From the NCBI RefSeq assembly GCF_007997215.1, contig NZ_VORW01000010.1, forward strand, positions 62,001 through 126,000: a stretch of DNA of 64,000 bases, written 5' to 3'. A model generated the notes under the pieces. It had not been told where the DNA came from, did no database searches, and worked only from the letters and a program-made list of their open reading frames with translations. Of the stretch, positions 26,971-35,875 are shown one piece after another; position 1 is the first letter of the stretch; every line of letters begins with the position of its first letter. The DNA comes from Algoriphagus aquimarinus (GTDB lineage Bacteria; Bacteroidota; Bacteroidia; Cytophagales; Cyclobacteriaceae). Both the position numbers and the translations under genes were made by a program.

Positions 26971-28113
26971 ATGCACATTTGCTTCCTTTCTCATGAATAC
27001 CCAAAAGCCGGACTCAATCCAGGTGGAGTAGGGGTTTTCCTATATACTTTTTGTCATTCACTTACCGAAGCGGGGCATAGAGTAACTGTGCTTGGGGCAA
27101 ATGATTCCAATAGAACCGAGGACGAAAGCCTAGGGGATTTGAGAGTTATTAGATTTGCCAAACCTTCCCTTCCCGGAGTGAATTGGTGGCTCATCGCAAG
27201 GAAATTGAATGCATACCTTAAGGATATCAATGCTTCTCATCCATTGGATATTGTTGAAAGTTCCGAATTAGGCTTGGCATTTCTACAAAAGCTGCCTAAC
27301 GTCAAGTATGTAATTCGTCTGCATGGGGGACATCATTTTTTCTCCGAATCCGAAAATCGCGGGATTAACCGATGGAAAGGGTTTCAAGAGAAAAGATCCT
27401 TTAATAAAGCAGATGCCTTTATAGCAGTTTCTGATTATGTAAGAGAACATACCGCGAAGTACCTTTCATATCAGGGAAAACCTCTCGCGACAATCCGATA
27501 CATGATTGATCAAAACCGCTTTGCCTACCAAGAATCATATCCTGAAGTGAAGGACTTTTCACTTGTTTTTGCAGGAACTATCTGTGAGAAAAAAGGAGTT
27601 GGGAATTTGGTAGATGCTATAGCCAAAGTTTCTCTGAAATTTCCCCAAGTCACTTTAGATATCTATGGTAAGGAATGGTTTTTTCCAAATGGGGATTCAT
27701 ACACTGACTATATCCATTCCAAAATTCCTTCCAATCTAAAAAATCAAATAAGAATTCACGCTCCAGTTGCCCACGACGAAATTCCTAAGGTTTATGGAAA
27801 AGCAGCTATTTGTATTTTTCCTTCCTTCATGGAAACGCAAGGGCTTGTAGCTCCTGAAGCTATGGCAATGGGTAAAGTGGTGATTTTTACAGACAAGGGG
27901 CCCGGCCCTGAAACAATCACACATGGATTTGATGGTTTCCTTTGCAATCCTCTGGATGTTTCAAGTATTGAGAATTCAATTATCACCGCCTTTGAGGCTA
28001 AAGACCAGTTTCATGAAATTGGAATAAGAGCTTACGAAAAAGTGAATTCAGTATTTAATGTTTCCAATGTATTAACAAACATCACATTTTATAAATCTTT
28101 GATAAATGGATGA
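26971..28113 (+). CDS. Glycosyltransferase family 4 protein
   Basis: A 380-residue GT4 enzyme. The N-terminal glycine loop is in HEYPKAGLNPGGVGVFLYTF (residues 7-26), followed by a conserved VIRLHGGHHFFS. The donor domain has FSLVFAGTICEKKGVGNLVD near 191, HDEIPKVYGKAAICIFPSFM near 269, and ETQGLVAPEAMAMGKVVIFT with a full E-x7-E motif. The layout is that of a retaining GT-B hexosyltransferase. Its end overlaps the next gene by eight bases. Confidence 0.88.
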   Translation: MHICFLSHEYPKAGLNPGGVGVFLYTFCHSLTEAGHRVTVLGANDSNRTEDESLGDLRVIRFAKPSLPGVNWWLIARKLNAYLKDINASHPLDIVESSELGLAFLQKLPNVKYVIRLHGGHHFFSESENRGINRWKGFQEKRSFNKADAFIAVSDYVREHTAKYLSYQGKPLATIRYMIDQNRFAYQESYPEVKDFSLVFAGTICEKKGVGNLVDAIAKVSLKFPQVTLDIYGKEWFFPNGDSYTDYIHSKIPSNLKNQIRIHAPVAHDEIPKVYGKAAICIFPSFMETQGLVAPEAMAMGKVVIFTDKGPGPETITHGFDGFLCNPLDVSSIENSIITAFEAKDQFHEIGIRAYEKVNSVFNVSNVLTNITFYKSLING

Positions 28114-29227
28114 TTTCTTAATCATTACTTGTGTACAACACACCAGTAAAAATGGAGACTATTACGCTTATGGACCCTATGTCCGTGAGATGAACCTTTG
28201 GATAGAAAACGAAAAATCTGTTAGGGTGGTCGCTCCATTGAAGGAGAATTCTACTCCTGACAAAATAGATACAGCGTACAAACATTCCGCATTTACTTTC
28301 CAAGAGGTTCCTGCTTACCATGTACAAAACCCCAAGGCAATCATTCAGGCCATAAAAGACCTACCTTTTATCATAGCTGAGATTTACCGGGCTATGAAGA
28401 AGGCTAAGCATATTCACATTAGAATCCCAGGCAATATGGGACTCTTAGCCATGTTTGTTCAGGTCATGTTTCCTAATAAGCCTAAAACTATCAAGTATGC
28501 GGGTAATTGGGACGTTGATTCCAAGCAGCCAAAGACATATAAGATTCAACGATTTATAGCTAATTCTACATTTCTGACCAAAAATGCCAAGGTTTTGGTT
28601 TACGGACAATGGCCAGACAGTACGAGTAATGTATTGCCATTTTTTACAGCTAGTTATAGAGAAAATGAAAAGGAGCAGGTAATAAAGCCAGCTATAGAAG
28701 AGAAGATTCGCCTGGTTTTCGTGGGGGCACTATATGACGGGAAAAACCCGGAAATCGGTCTGCAACTTTCAAGTTTGATGAAGCAGGCTGGTCTTAATTT
28801 CGAGTTTATCTACTGTGGTGATGGTGTAATGAGGCAAGAGCTGGAAGCTCAATCGCTTCAATTAGGCTTACAGGACAATATAATATTCAAGGGAAATGTG
28901 AATGCCGACACAGTTAAGGATATACTTAAAAAGTCGCACTTCCTGATATTCGTTTCCGAAACAGAAGGTTGGCCAAAAGCAGTAGCTGAGGCCATGTTTT
29001 GGGCTTGTATACCCTTTACTTCACGTGTGAGTTGTGTGCCTCAAATGATTGGGGAAAAGCGGGAAAGAGGCGTATTGGTAAATAAAAATCCCCAAGAGAT
29101 ATTTGAGCAACTGAAAACTTTATTGGAAGATAAAATGGAATTCGAGCGCATGGCTGCTGCGGCCATGGACTGGGCCAGAAATTACACCTTGGAAACATTC
29201 CAGTCAGAAATTGAACGATTGAAATGA
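28106..29227 (+). CDS. Glycosyltransferase family 4 protein
   Basis: A 373-residue GT-B enzyme. Donor-side features are IRLVFVGALYDGKNPEIGLQ near 197, FIYCGDGVMRQEL, IIFKGNVNADTVKDILKKSH and FVSETEGWPKAVAEAMFWAC near 288, with the E-x7-E motif present in the form ETEGWPKAVAE. The N-terminus DDFLIITCVQHTSKNGDYYA is unusual for the family but in a plausible place. Overlaps both neighbours, so it is probably part of a coupled row of transferases. Substrates unknown. Confidence 0.83.
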   Translation: MDDFLIITCVQHTSKNGDYYAYGPYVREMNLWIENEKSVRVVAPLKENSTPDKIDTAYKHSAFTFQEVPAYHVQNPKAIIQAIKDLPFIIAEIYRAMKKAKHIHIRIPGNMGLLAMFVQVMFPNKPKTIKYAGNWDVDSKQPKTYKIQRFIANSTFLTKNAKVLVYGQWPDSTSNVLPFFTASYRENEKEQVIKPAIEEKIRLVFVGALYDGKNPEIGLQLSSLMKQAGLNFEFIYCGDGVMRQELEAQSLQLGLQDNIIFKGNVNADTVKDILKKSHFLIFVSETEGWPKAVAEAMFWACIPFTSRVSCVPQMIGEKRERGVLVNKNPQEIFEQLKTLLEDKMEFERMAAAAMDWARNYTLETFQSEIERLK

Positions 29228-30288
29228 GAATTCTACAACTAATAGATTCCATGGCAGTCGGTGGTGCTGAGCGGATGGCTGTAAATATTGCAAATCTGTT
29301 TTCGAATGAAAATATCCCCAATATTCTCGTGGCCAGCAGATCAAATGGCCCAATGAATGACTTCCTACTGGAGAAGGAGAGTTTTCTTTGTCTCCACAAA
29401 CAGTCATTTTTTGATTTTAGGGCTTTTAAGAAACTGGTTTCCACAGCACAAAACTTCAACCCCACTCATATTCATGTTCACGATTCTTCTGTTTTCTGGG
29501 GAGTATTGTTAAAACAATTTATCCCTTCCTCCAAGCTGGTTTGGCACGCACATTACGGAGGTTTCTCTGGAGATGATCAACGATTTGGAAATAAAATCAA
29601 ATTCTTTGCAGGCTCAATTGACGCAGCCATCACGGTGAATGAAGAACTTAAAAATTGGATCGAAAAGGAATTGACCCAAATCCGAAACGTTGCCTATATA
29701 CAGAATTTCCCAGATCTACCTGTGCCTGTTTCTAGGCAAAATCCCTCAGATGTGATTCTTTGTTTGGCCAATTTAAAACCACCCAAAAACCATCACTTAC
29801 TGGTCAATACATTTTTGGAATTTGTAGCATCACACCCTACATACCTGTTAAAACTTGTAGGTTCCACAGACAATCCTGTTTACCTCTCGGAGATTAAAGA
29901 GATTATCAGGAAAAAGGGAATGATGGATAAGATACACATTGAAGGAACCCAGCTTAATTTGAATCCTTATATGGAAGAAGCTCAATTTGCCGTCCTGAGT
30001 TCTGATGTGGAAGGATTACCTGTGTCTTTGCTGGAGTTGGGATTGGGCAAAGTACCGATAATAACCACTGCGGTTGGGCAATGCGAAGCCTTATTGGAAA
30101 AAGGTAAATTCGGTTATTTGGTGGAGCAGGGAAATAAAGAAGAGCTACTCAAGGCAATGAAGCATGTCGCAGTAAATATTTCGGAGGCAAAGGACAAAGC
30201 GGAGTTGTTTGCCAGTCATGTCTCAGCTAAATTTGGCAATATGAATTTCTTGGAAAAATATACTAATCTATTAAACGGGCTAAGCTAA
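29224..30288 (+). CDS. Glycosyltransferase family 4 protein
   Basis: A 354-residue GT4 enzyme with the standard start MRILQLIDSMAVGGAERMAV, including the glycine-rich GGAER acceptor-side loop, THIHVHDSS and a donor domain with VILCLANLKPPKNHHLLVNT, MDKIHIEGTQLNLNPYMEEA and LSSDVEGLPVSLLELGLGKV near 260. The ATG sits in an ATGA overlap with the preceding stop. One base separates it from the following polymerase/ligase gene. Confidence 0.88.
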   Translation: MRILQLIDSMAVGGAERMAVNIANLFSNENIPNILVASRSNGPMNDFLLEKESFLCLHKQSFFDFRAFKKLVSTAQNFNPTHIHVHDSSVFWGVLLKQFIPSSKLVWHAHYGGFSGDDQRFGNKIKFFAGSIDAAITVNEELKNWIEKELTQIRNVAYIQNFPDLPVPVSRQNPSDVILCLANLKPPKNHHLLVNTFLEFVASHPTYLLKLVGSTDNPVYLSEIKEIIRKKGMMDKIHIEGTQLNLNPYMEEAQFAVLSSDVEGLPVSLLELGLGKVPIITTAVGQCEALLEKGKFGYLVEQGNKEELLKAMKHVAVNISEAKDKAELFASHVSAKFGNMNFLEKYTNLLNGLS

Positions 30289-30289
30289 G

Positions 30290-31771
30290 ATGTTCATATT
30301 TTTCAATTCTTTAAAACAACATAATAAATCTTTTTTTTGGTTTATAGTTCATGTGCTTTTAGGTGCATCTGCGACTATTTCGGCCTTTCCGATGATCATA
30401 TTTTTTTATGTGGCTCTAGGATACAGTTTCATTAATTTATTCACTGTCAGTGCAACTGAAAGACCCCGTTTGATCGCGGAGATCATTATTTATTTTGCAT
30501 CATTTGAAGCTCTTGGAAGATTGGCAGAATCTGATCCATTTATCCCTTATGAATTAGGGAAATATATTCTGCTTTTTCTTTGCCCTTTAGGTATTCTTCT
30601 CAGTAGGAATCAGACGGCCAAAGGTATGATAGGGGTGGTGATAATTATTCTATCCATTCCCGCCGTCTTGTTTGACGAAAGTAACCAGGTTTCCTTTAAT
30701 GACATTAAATTCAACCTATTGGGGCTTTTGAACATTGGAGTTGCAATTTGGTTTTATTCCACATTGAATTTAAAGCTTAAGACGCTGATTAGCTGGTCGA
30801 AACCTTTGGTTTACCCTATTATTTCTGTCCTGGTTTTTACAATCATCCGTACCCCCAACTTGGATGAGGTGGAGTTCACTCTGGGGGCTAATTTTGCCAC
30901 TGCCGGTGGATTTGGATCAAACCAAGTCTCTACTATCTTGGGATTGGGGGTTTTCGTTGTAGCAGTAGCTATTCTGTTAAATTATAAGATTTCAGGATAT
31001 AAATGGCTAGATGGAATATTGCTAGGGCTTTTCACAATTCAAGGTCTTCTGACTTTTTCCCGTGGGGGTATGATAGGAGGGTTTATAGCTATTTTTGTCG
31101 TAATGTTTTACCTCACCAAGTTGAGTGTAAAAGAACGCATGGCAATGCGGATCCCCAATTTTAAGAAATTCATCCTCCCTGTAGGTATACTTCTATTTAT
31201 TGTGATGATGGCCGCAAACCTGATTACAGGTGGAATGCTGCTACTCCGCTACATGGGAGAGACACAAGGAACTCTTGCTGGAAGTGCAGAAAAAAGCCTC
31301 AATAAAATAACCACCAATAGATCCGACATTTTCATGGAGGATGTTGATTTGTTTTTAGACCATAGCATGTTGGGAGTAGGCGTAGGAGCTTCCACCTATA
31401 TGCGGGATGAATACAAAGGATATGCTCCCCACGTAGAATTATCAAGGTTGATCGCAGAGCATGGGATTTTGGGTTTGATAATTTTCATCTTGTTCATAGT
31501 TGTATTTTTCCTCAATAAAGGCTACGCCCCGGAGTCTATAAGTAAGGGGATATTGATAGCACTGTTTTTATTGGGATTTCTGGCTACTTTCCATTCTGCT
31601 ACGCGTACTTACATCACTCCTTTGCTTATGGGGATATCCTGTGTTAACATTGGATCTATGGTGAAGGATAGAAAAATGAATCGAAGAAAAGGTAATTCTA
31701 AGGGTAATTCATTAGCAAGAAATAGATTCCAACTTCAGACTGTTGATAAAGTGGAAGAGTTACCTGCTTAG
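30290..31771 (+). CDS. O-antigen ligase/polymerase-like membrane protein (Wzy_C family)
   Basis: A 493-residue multi-pass membrane protein with about 11-12 hydrophobic segments. The Wzy_C core is recognisable: LLTFSRGGMIGGFIAIFVVM near 255, then a periplasmic loop with NRSDIFMEDV and MLGVGVGASTYMRDEY near 360, and YAPHVELSRLIAEHGILGLI, with the conserved loop histidine and glutamate. Members either polymerise repeat units or attach glycans to lipid A or proteins. As a Wzy-like gene already occurs at 9567, one of the two may be a ligase or serve another glycan. The C-terminal tail (last ~35 residues) is basic and polar. Confidence 0.83.
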   Translation: MFIFFNSLKQHNKSFFWFIVHVLLGASATISAFPMIIFFYVALGYSFINLFTVSATERPRLIAEIIIYFASFEALGRLAESDPFIPYELGKYILLFLCPLGILLSRNQTAKGMIGVVIIILSIPAVLFDESNQVSFNDIKFNLLGLLNIGVAIWFYSTLNLKLKTLISWSKPLVYPIISVLVFTIIRTPNLDEVEFTLGANFATAGGFGSNQVSTILGLGVFVVAVAILLNYKISGYKWLDGILLGLFTIQGLLTFSRGGMIGGFIAIFVVMFYLTKLSVKERMAMRIPNFKKFILPVGILLFIVMMAANLITGGMLLLRYMGETQGTLAGSAEKSLNKITTNRSDIFMEDVDLFLDHSMLGVGVGASTYMRDEYKGYAPHVELSRLIAEHGILGLIIFILFIVVFFLNKGYAPESISKGILIALFLLGFLATFHSATRTYITPLLMGISCVNIGSMVKDRKMNRRKGNSKGNSLARNRFQLQTVDKVEELPA

Positions 31772-31898
31772 GTTATTCCTTCATTTTGATTTGATTTTCT
31801 TTCGAATTTTCAGCATTCACATCTCATTTTTTGAAGCCTTAGTTTCATATAAATAAGCCTTTCTCATTTCACACATTTTCTAAAAGCTAGTTTATCCA

Positions 31899-33062
31899 TT
31901 GAAGATATTTGCCTACAACGACTTTATTTTAAAAAAGAACAAGGGTAAAATATATGCCGACGATTCGCATATCTTGTTTATTAAGGCTACCTGTGAGACG
32001 TATTTTGATGAATTCCAATTAGGCTCCAGATGCATTGAAACCGAGGACCTAGGACATTATTTTTTCACTGAGAAAAAGGAAGAAGTTCTGGTATTCCCCT
32101 TTTATTCCAGTGTATCTCAGTTTTTCAAAAAGCCTAGTTTACTCAGCAGATCCAAGGATTTGCTGAAGTCTGCAGTGGGGCACTTCGATGTGTTTTGGCT
32201 CACATGGCCTCACCCCATCAGTTTTCTTGTTTTAATGCTGGTAGGTAGAAAAAAACCAGTGGTCTTGTTCGTCCGACAAAATTTGGAAGCATTAATTCAC
32301 GTACGATATTCTGGGGTAAATCGCTTTATAGGCAAAAAATTCACACAGTTTCTTTATGCCTACGCGAGCCAGTTTCATAAAAATGCGCTGATCGTTTCCG
32401 TGGGAGATGAAATGTATAATTACTTCAAACCGGTTTTTCAGAATAATTTTTATGTCAGTGATTCAATAGTTTCAGAAAAACTGCAACTGCCAGCCAGAAA
32501 AGAATTCAATAAAGATGTAAAGCTTCTCTTTGTGGGAAGACTGGAGCCTGAAAAAGGCCTATTCGACCTGGTCAATGCAGTCAAATTGATCAATGAGAGT
32601 ATTTCGGTTTCATTGACTATCGTTGGCGAAGGAGGGGTAGGAGAAGAGCTAAAGGCTTTTGTTGAAGAATTGGATTTGTCCCACTGCGTGAAGTTTGAAG
32701 GATATAAAGCTTTTGGTGAATCTTTGTTTGAATTGTATAGGTCTCACGATATCATGATGATTTCTTCCTATAGTGAAGGTTTACCAAAGATCATCAATGA
32801 GGCCAGAGCATTCGCTATGCCTATCGTCTCTACGAAGGTAGGTGGAATAGCTAAAGAACTCCAGGAAGGAGAAACCTGTCTTTTCGTCCCTCCTGGAAAA
32901 CCGGAATTACTGGCAGCTGCAGTCGTATTTTTACTCCATAACCCAAAGGTTTATCAAAGGATCAGTCAAAATCTTCATAACCAATTTTCATCCAATTCAT
33001 TGGAATATTGGAGTGGGAGATTCGCTTCCTTAGTGAAAGACTATGCGTCCAAGAATTTTTAG
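31899..33062 (+). CDS. Glycosyltransferase family 4 protein
   Basis: A 387-residue GT-B enzyme beginning at TTG (MKIFAYNDFILKKNKGKIYA). The C-terminal GT4 domain is clear: VKLLFVGRLEPEKGLFDLVN near 206, LTIVGEGGVGEELKAFVEEL, FEGYKAFGESLFELYRSHDI and SSYSEGLPKIINEARAFAMP near 288, then IVSTKVGGIAKEL. A 127-base gap with no clear promoter precedes it, the largest break in this GT block. Three bases separate it from the next gene. Confidence 0.86.
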   Translation: MKIFAYNDFILKKNKGKIYADDSHILFIKATCETYFDEFQLGSRCIETEDLGHYFFTEKKEEVLVFPFYSSVSQFFKKPSLLSRSKDLLKSAVGHFDVFWLTWPHPISFLVLMLVGRKKPVVLFVRQNLEALIHVRYSGVNRFIGKKFTQFLYAYASQFHKNALIVSVGDEMYNYFKPVFQNNFYVSDSIVSEKLQLPARKEFNKDVKLLFVGRLEPEKGLFDLVNAVKLINESISVSLTIVGEGGVGEELKAFVEELDLSHCVKFEGYKAFGESLFELYRSHDIMMISSYSEGLPKIINEARAFAMPIVSTKVGGIAKELQEGETCLFVPPGKPELLAAAVVFLLHNPKVYQRISQNLHNQFSSNSLEYWSGRFASLVKDYASKNF

Positions 33063-33065
33063 CAT

Positions 33066-33869
33066 ATGAAAGACATATCCTCACCCCTGGTTTCAGTAGT
33101 AGTTCCTGTGTACAATACCCATGGTTTTGTGCAGGCTTGTATCGATTCTGTTACCAATCAGAGCTATACAAATTGGGAACTTATCTTGGTCGACGACCAA
33201 TCCACAGATAATTCCTTTAAGATCTGTCAAGATGCAGCGGATAAGGACCCCAGAATAAAGGCGATCAGACAAGAGAAAAATGCAGGTGCTTTGGCAGCTA
33301 GAAATAGAGGTATCAAAGAGTCCAGTGGGAAATTTCTATGTTTTCTTGATTCAGATGATACCTATGAGCCTGCAAAGATTGAGATACAGCTGGCCTTTAT
33401 GCTAAAGGAAAAGCATGCAGTATCCTTCACTATGTTCCAGAGAATTACTGAAGCCGGGGAATTTATGGGTAAAAGCAATGTTCCTTTTGCTTCTGAAATC
33501 TCCTACAAGCAGCTTTTAGGAAATCCCCAGTTCTCTATCATCACTATAATGGTTGACACAACGCAGGTTTCCCTTCCACTTTTGAAATTGGATCTGGTGA
33601 AAGCTGAGGATTATGTATTCCATTTGGCAATATTGAAGCAAGGGTTTAAGGCCTATGGCATAAATATGGCCCTATCCAATTATCGATACCGCCTCGGGTC
33701 TCAGAGCACTTCTTTTATGGGAAATGCTGCAGATCTGTGGAAGGTGTTATATTCCATCGAAAACCTAGGTCTCCTTTCATCTACATTCTACTTTTCAAGA
33801 TATATAAGTAAGGGACTTAAGAAAAAAATGATCTTAATGAGTCAGATTAAACAAGTTCAGGGAAACTGA
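33066..33869 (+). CDS. Glycosyltransferase family 2 protein
   Basis: A 267-residue inverting GT-A enzyme with the textbook family-2 start VSVVVPVYNTHGFVQACIDS, LILVDDQSTDNSF, the KNAGALAARNRGIKESSGKF segment and metal-binding FLDSDD near residues 93-98. The acceptor region includes VKAEDYVFHLAILKQGFKAY, where the ED pair is the usual catalytic-base position. The family is certain; sugar and acceptor are not readable from sequence. It is followed after three bases by a gene of unassigned function. Confidence 0.92.
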   Translation: MKDISSPLVSVVVPVYNTHGFVQACIDSVTNQSYTNWELILVDDQSTDNSFKICQDAADKDPRIKAIRQEKNAGALAARNRGIKESSGKFLCFLDSDDTYEPAKIEIQLAFMLKEKHAVSFTMFQRITEAGEFMGKSNVPFASEISYKQLLGNPQFSIITIMVDTTQVSLPLLKLDLVKAEDYVFHLAILKQGFKAYGINMALSNYRYRLGSQSTSFMGNAADLWKVLYSIENLGLLSSTFYFSRYISKGLKKKMILMSQIKQVQGN

Positions 33870-33872
33870 TAT

Positions 33873-34952
33873 ATGACTATTCTCCAGAAAATCAGCAATA
33901 AATGGAAAACCTACACAGGTAGGGTCAAGACTTATTTTTACAGAGCAATTGACAAGTTATACCCACAATATTATGACCTGAAAAAGGTAGAAGAGCGCAT
34001 CTTTCCTTTAGGGTATTGCATCCCAGATGAATTAATTTTGGATGAGGTTCCAGAAAAAACTTCCTTATGGGCAGAAGTAGTTCCCGGTTTGAGAGAAACC
34101 TACAGATTCTCAAATGAAAAGGACTTCTACGCCATGTACGCTCAATCCCAGTTTGCTTATACCTGGAAAAAGGGAGGCTGGGACTGCCTCCGGCATTATG
34201 AAATCCTTGCCAATGGAACAATCCCAGCATTCCCAGACTTAGCAGCTTGTCCAAATGACACACTTACGCATCTCCCAAAAGAACTGATCCTTCAAGCAAA
34301 CAAGGAGTTGTTACCATGGAAAGACAATCCTGATTACTATAGCAAATATCAAAAATACGCAACCGCTATCCTTGAACACTGCAAAGAGAATATCTCCTGC
34401 TCTGCAGTAGGGGAGGGATTCCTGAAAAATCTAGGAGTAAAACCCAACCAAAAAATCCTCTTCCTGAATTGCGATACAAATGTCAATTATTCGAGAGAAC
34501 TGCTTTTTATTGGATTAAGCAGAATTCAAGAGTCTGGCAAAGGGCTATGCTATGGCTATCCCAAGCTTGATTTTCTTTACGATAGCTTCACCTTGGAAAA
34601 GGCTGACAAGTGCTATGGGAAAGGATTTGGTTATACTAGGAGACTAACCTCCTCTCCAGATTCAGAAGCGCTTCCTACTAATGATGAAGATGTGGAAAAC
34701 TCCATTAATCAAGGTCATTGGGACTTTATAGTCTACGGAAAAATGGGAACAGATGAGGGTGTTCTTGGAACATCTCCTACATGTCCCTTTTGGAAAACTG
34801 TGTCTGAAGTATATACTAAAGATCAGATTGCTTTTGTGTATGGTGGAGATCATATCCAAAATTTAAAAGATATGGGAAGTGAACATTCCCGGCATTTGAT
34901 AGCCCATGCAAAACTGGGTAAATGCTTTGTACGCGAACTAAAATTGAGTTAA
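33873..34952 (+). CDS. Conserved protein of unknown function, possibly a glycosyltransferase
   Basis: A 359-residue soluble protein without signal peptide or membrane segment. I recognise no named family. The most striking stretch is FAYTWKKGGWDCLRHYEILA near residue 93, followed by GTIPAFPDLAACPND. This recalls the donor-site region of some glycosyltransferases and exostosin/CgeB-like proteins, where a conserved stretch ends in a residue that recognises the nucleotide sugar. A second half (from ~195) begins KILFLNCDTNVNYSRELLFI, like a second Rossmann domain, with WDFIVYGKMGTDEG near 285. It sits between GT2 and GT8 genes, so a sugar-transfer role is likely but unproven. Confidence 0.6.
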   Translation: MTILQKISNKWKTYTGRVKTYFYRAIDKLYPQYYDLKKVEERIFPLGYCIPDELILDEVPEKTSLWAEVVPGLRETYRFSNEKDFYAMYAQSQFAYTWKKGGWDCLRHYEILANGTIPAFPDLAACPNDTLTHLPKELILQANKELLPWKDNPDYYSKYQKYATAILEHCKENISCSAVGEGFLKNLGVKPNQKILFLNCDTNVNYSRELLFIGLSRIQESGKGLCYGYPKLDFLYDSFTLEKADKCYGKGFGYTRRLTSSPDSEALPTNDEDVENSINQGHWDFIVYGKMGTDEGVLGTSPTCPFWKTVSEVYTKDQIAFVYGGDHIQNLKDMGSEHSRHLIAHAKLGKCFVRELKLS

Positions 34953-35875
34953 TGCTTTCTAAAATTTCATTTGAAATCCCTATAGTATTCTGCGCTGACG
35001 GAAAGTTTATTTCCCACGCAACGGCTACTATGCTATCCGTCCTGAAAACTAATCAGGACTATAGTTTCAAGTTTTACTTGATGGGTAATGCACTTGGTGA
35101 AAGCCAAAAAAATGCAATTTCAAAGACTGTAGAATCCTTAGGCTCTGCCTTTGAATTTATTAAGCTCGATGATGATACTTTTGAAAATTTCCCTGCTCCA
35201 CATCATTTTTCTATAGCTAGTTATTATAGACTTCTCATTCCAGAGTTAATTCCTTCTACAAAAGCAATTTATTTAGATGCTGATATTATTATGGTTTCTT
35301 CAATGAATGAATTTTTGAAAATTGATTTGGAAAACAAGGTTCTTGCAGCTGTAGCTGATCCCATATATAAGTGGAAATCGGACCTAGGAATGAAAGATTC
35401 GGCTTCGTATTTTAATTCAGGAGTCATGCTGATCAATCTTGATCTTTGGAAAGAGATGGATATTACCAACAAGGCATTTGAATTTATACACAACCATCCC
35501 GACAAAATCAGGTTTGTAGATCAATGTGCTTTAAACGCAGTTATTGACGGAGACTATTTGGAATTGACTCCCAGATTCAACCAACAGGCGATTTTGTATA
35601 GAGAAGGTTTTGATTTCGGCGAAACGACCTGGACTGCTGAACAAATAAAGGAAGCGGTGGATTCTCCTATCCTTATCCACTATACAGGCCCAAGCAAACC
35701 TTGGGAGTATAACAGTAATCACCCAAGAAAGTCCGAGTATTGGAAGATCCAAAAAGATTCACCTTTTAAAAGGAATTTTCCTGAAGGAATGACTCGCGTA
35801 GATCATATTAAGCGTCTATTTCCAGTAAGTCTGAAAAAAAATCTGAAAAAGTGGTTTTCTTTAAACCAAGGATAA
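34952..35875 (+). CDS. Glycosyltransferase family 8 protein
   Basis: A 307-residue GT-A retaining transferase, as in LPS glucosyl-/galactosyltransferases. It shows IPIVFCADGKFISHATATML near the start, SIASYYRLLIPELIPSTKAI, the metal-binding LDADIIM near residue 108, YFNSGVMLINLDLWKEMDI near 151, VDQCALNAVI near 190, and the closing IHYTGPSKPWEYNS. I chose the ATG at 34952, which overlaps the preceding TAA by one base; the upstream ATG at 34922 would add ten unrelated residues. Its last 15 bases overlap the converging gene on the minus strand. Confidence 0.92.
   Translation: MLSKISFEIPIVFCADGKFISHATATMLSVLKTNQDYSFKFYLMGNALGESQKNAISKTVESLGSAFEFIKLDDDTFENFPAPHHFSIASYYRLLIPELIPSTKAIYLDADIIMVSSMNEFLKIDLENKVLAAVADPIYKWKSDLGMKDSASYFNSGVMLINLDLWKEMDITNKAFEFIHNHPDKIRFVDQCALNAVIDGDYLELTPRFNQQAILYREGFDFGETTWTAEQIKEAVDSPILIHYTGPSKPWEYNSNHPRKSEYWKIQKDSPFKRNFPEGMTRVDHIKRLFPVSLKKNLKKWFSLNQG

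Noticed and set aside
29016-29465. A 149-codon minus-strand frame opposite two GT4 genes
   Set aside because: The + strand proteins have full GT4 motifs here; this frame has no recognisable features and is a codon-bias shadow.
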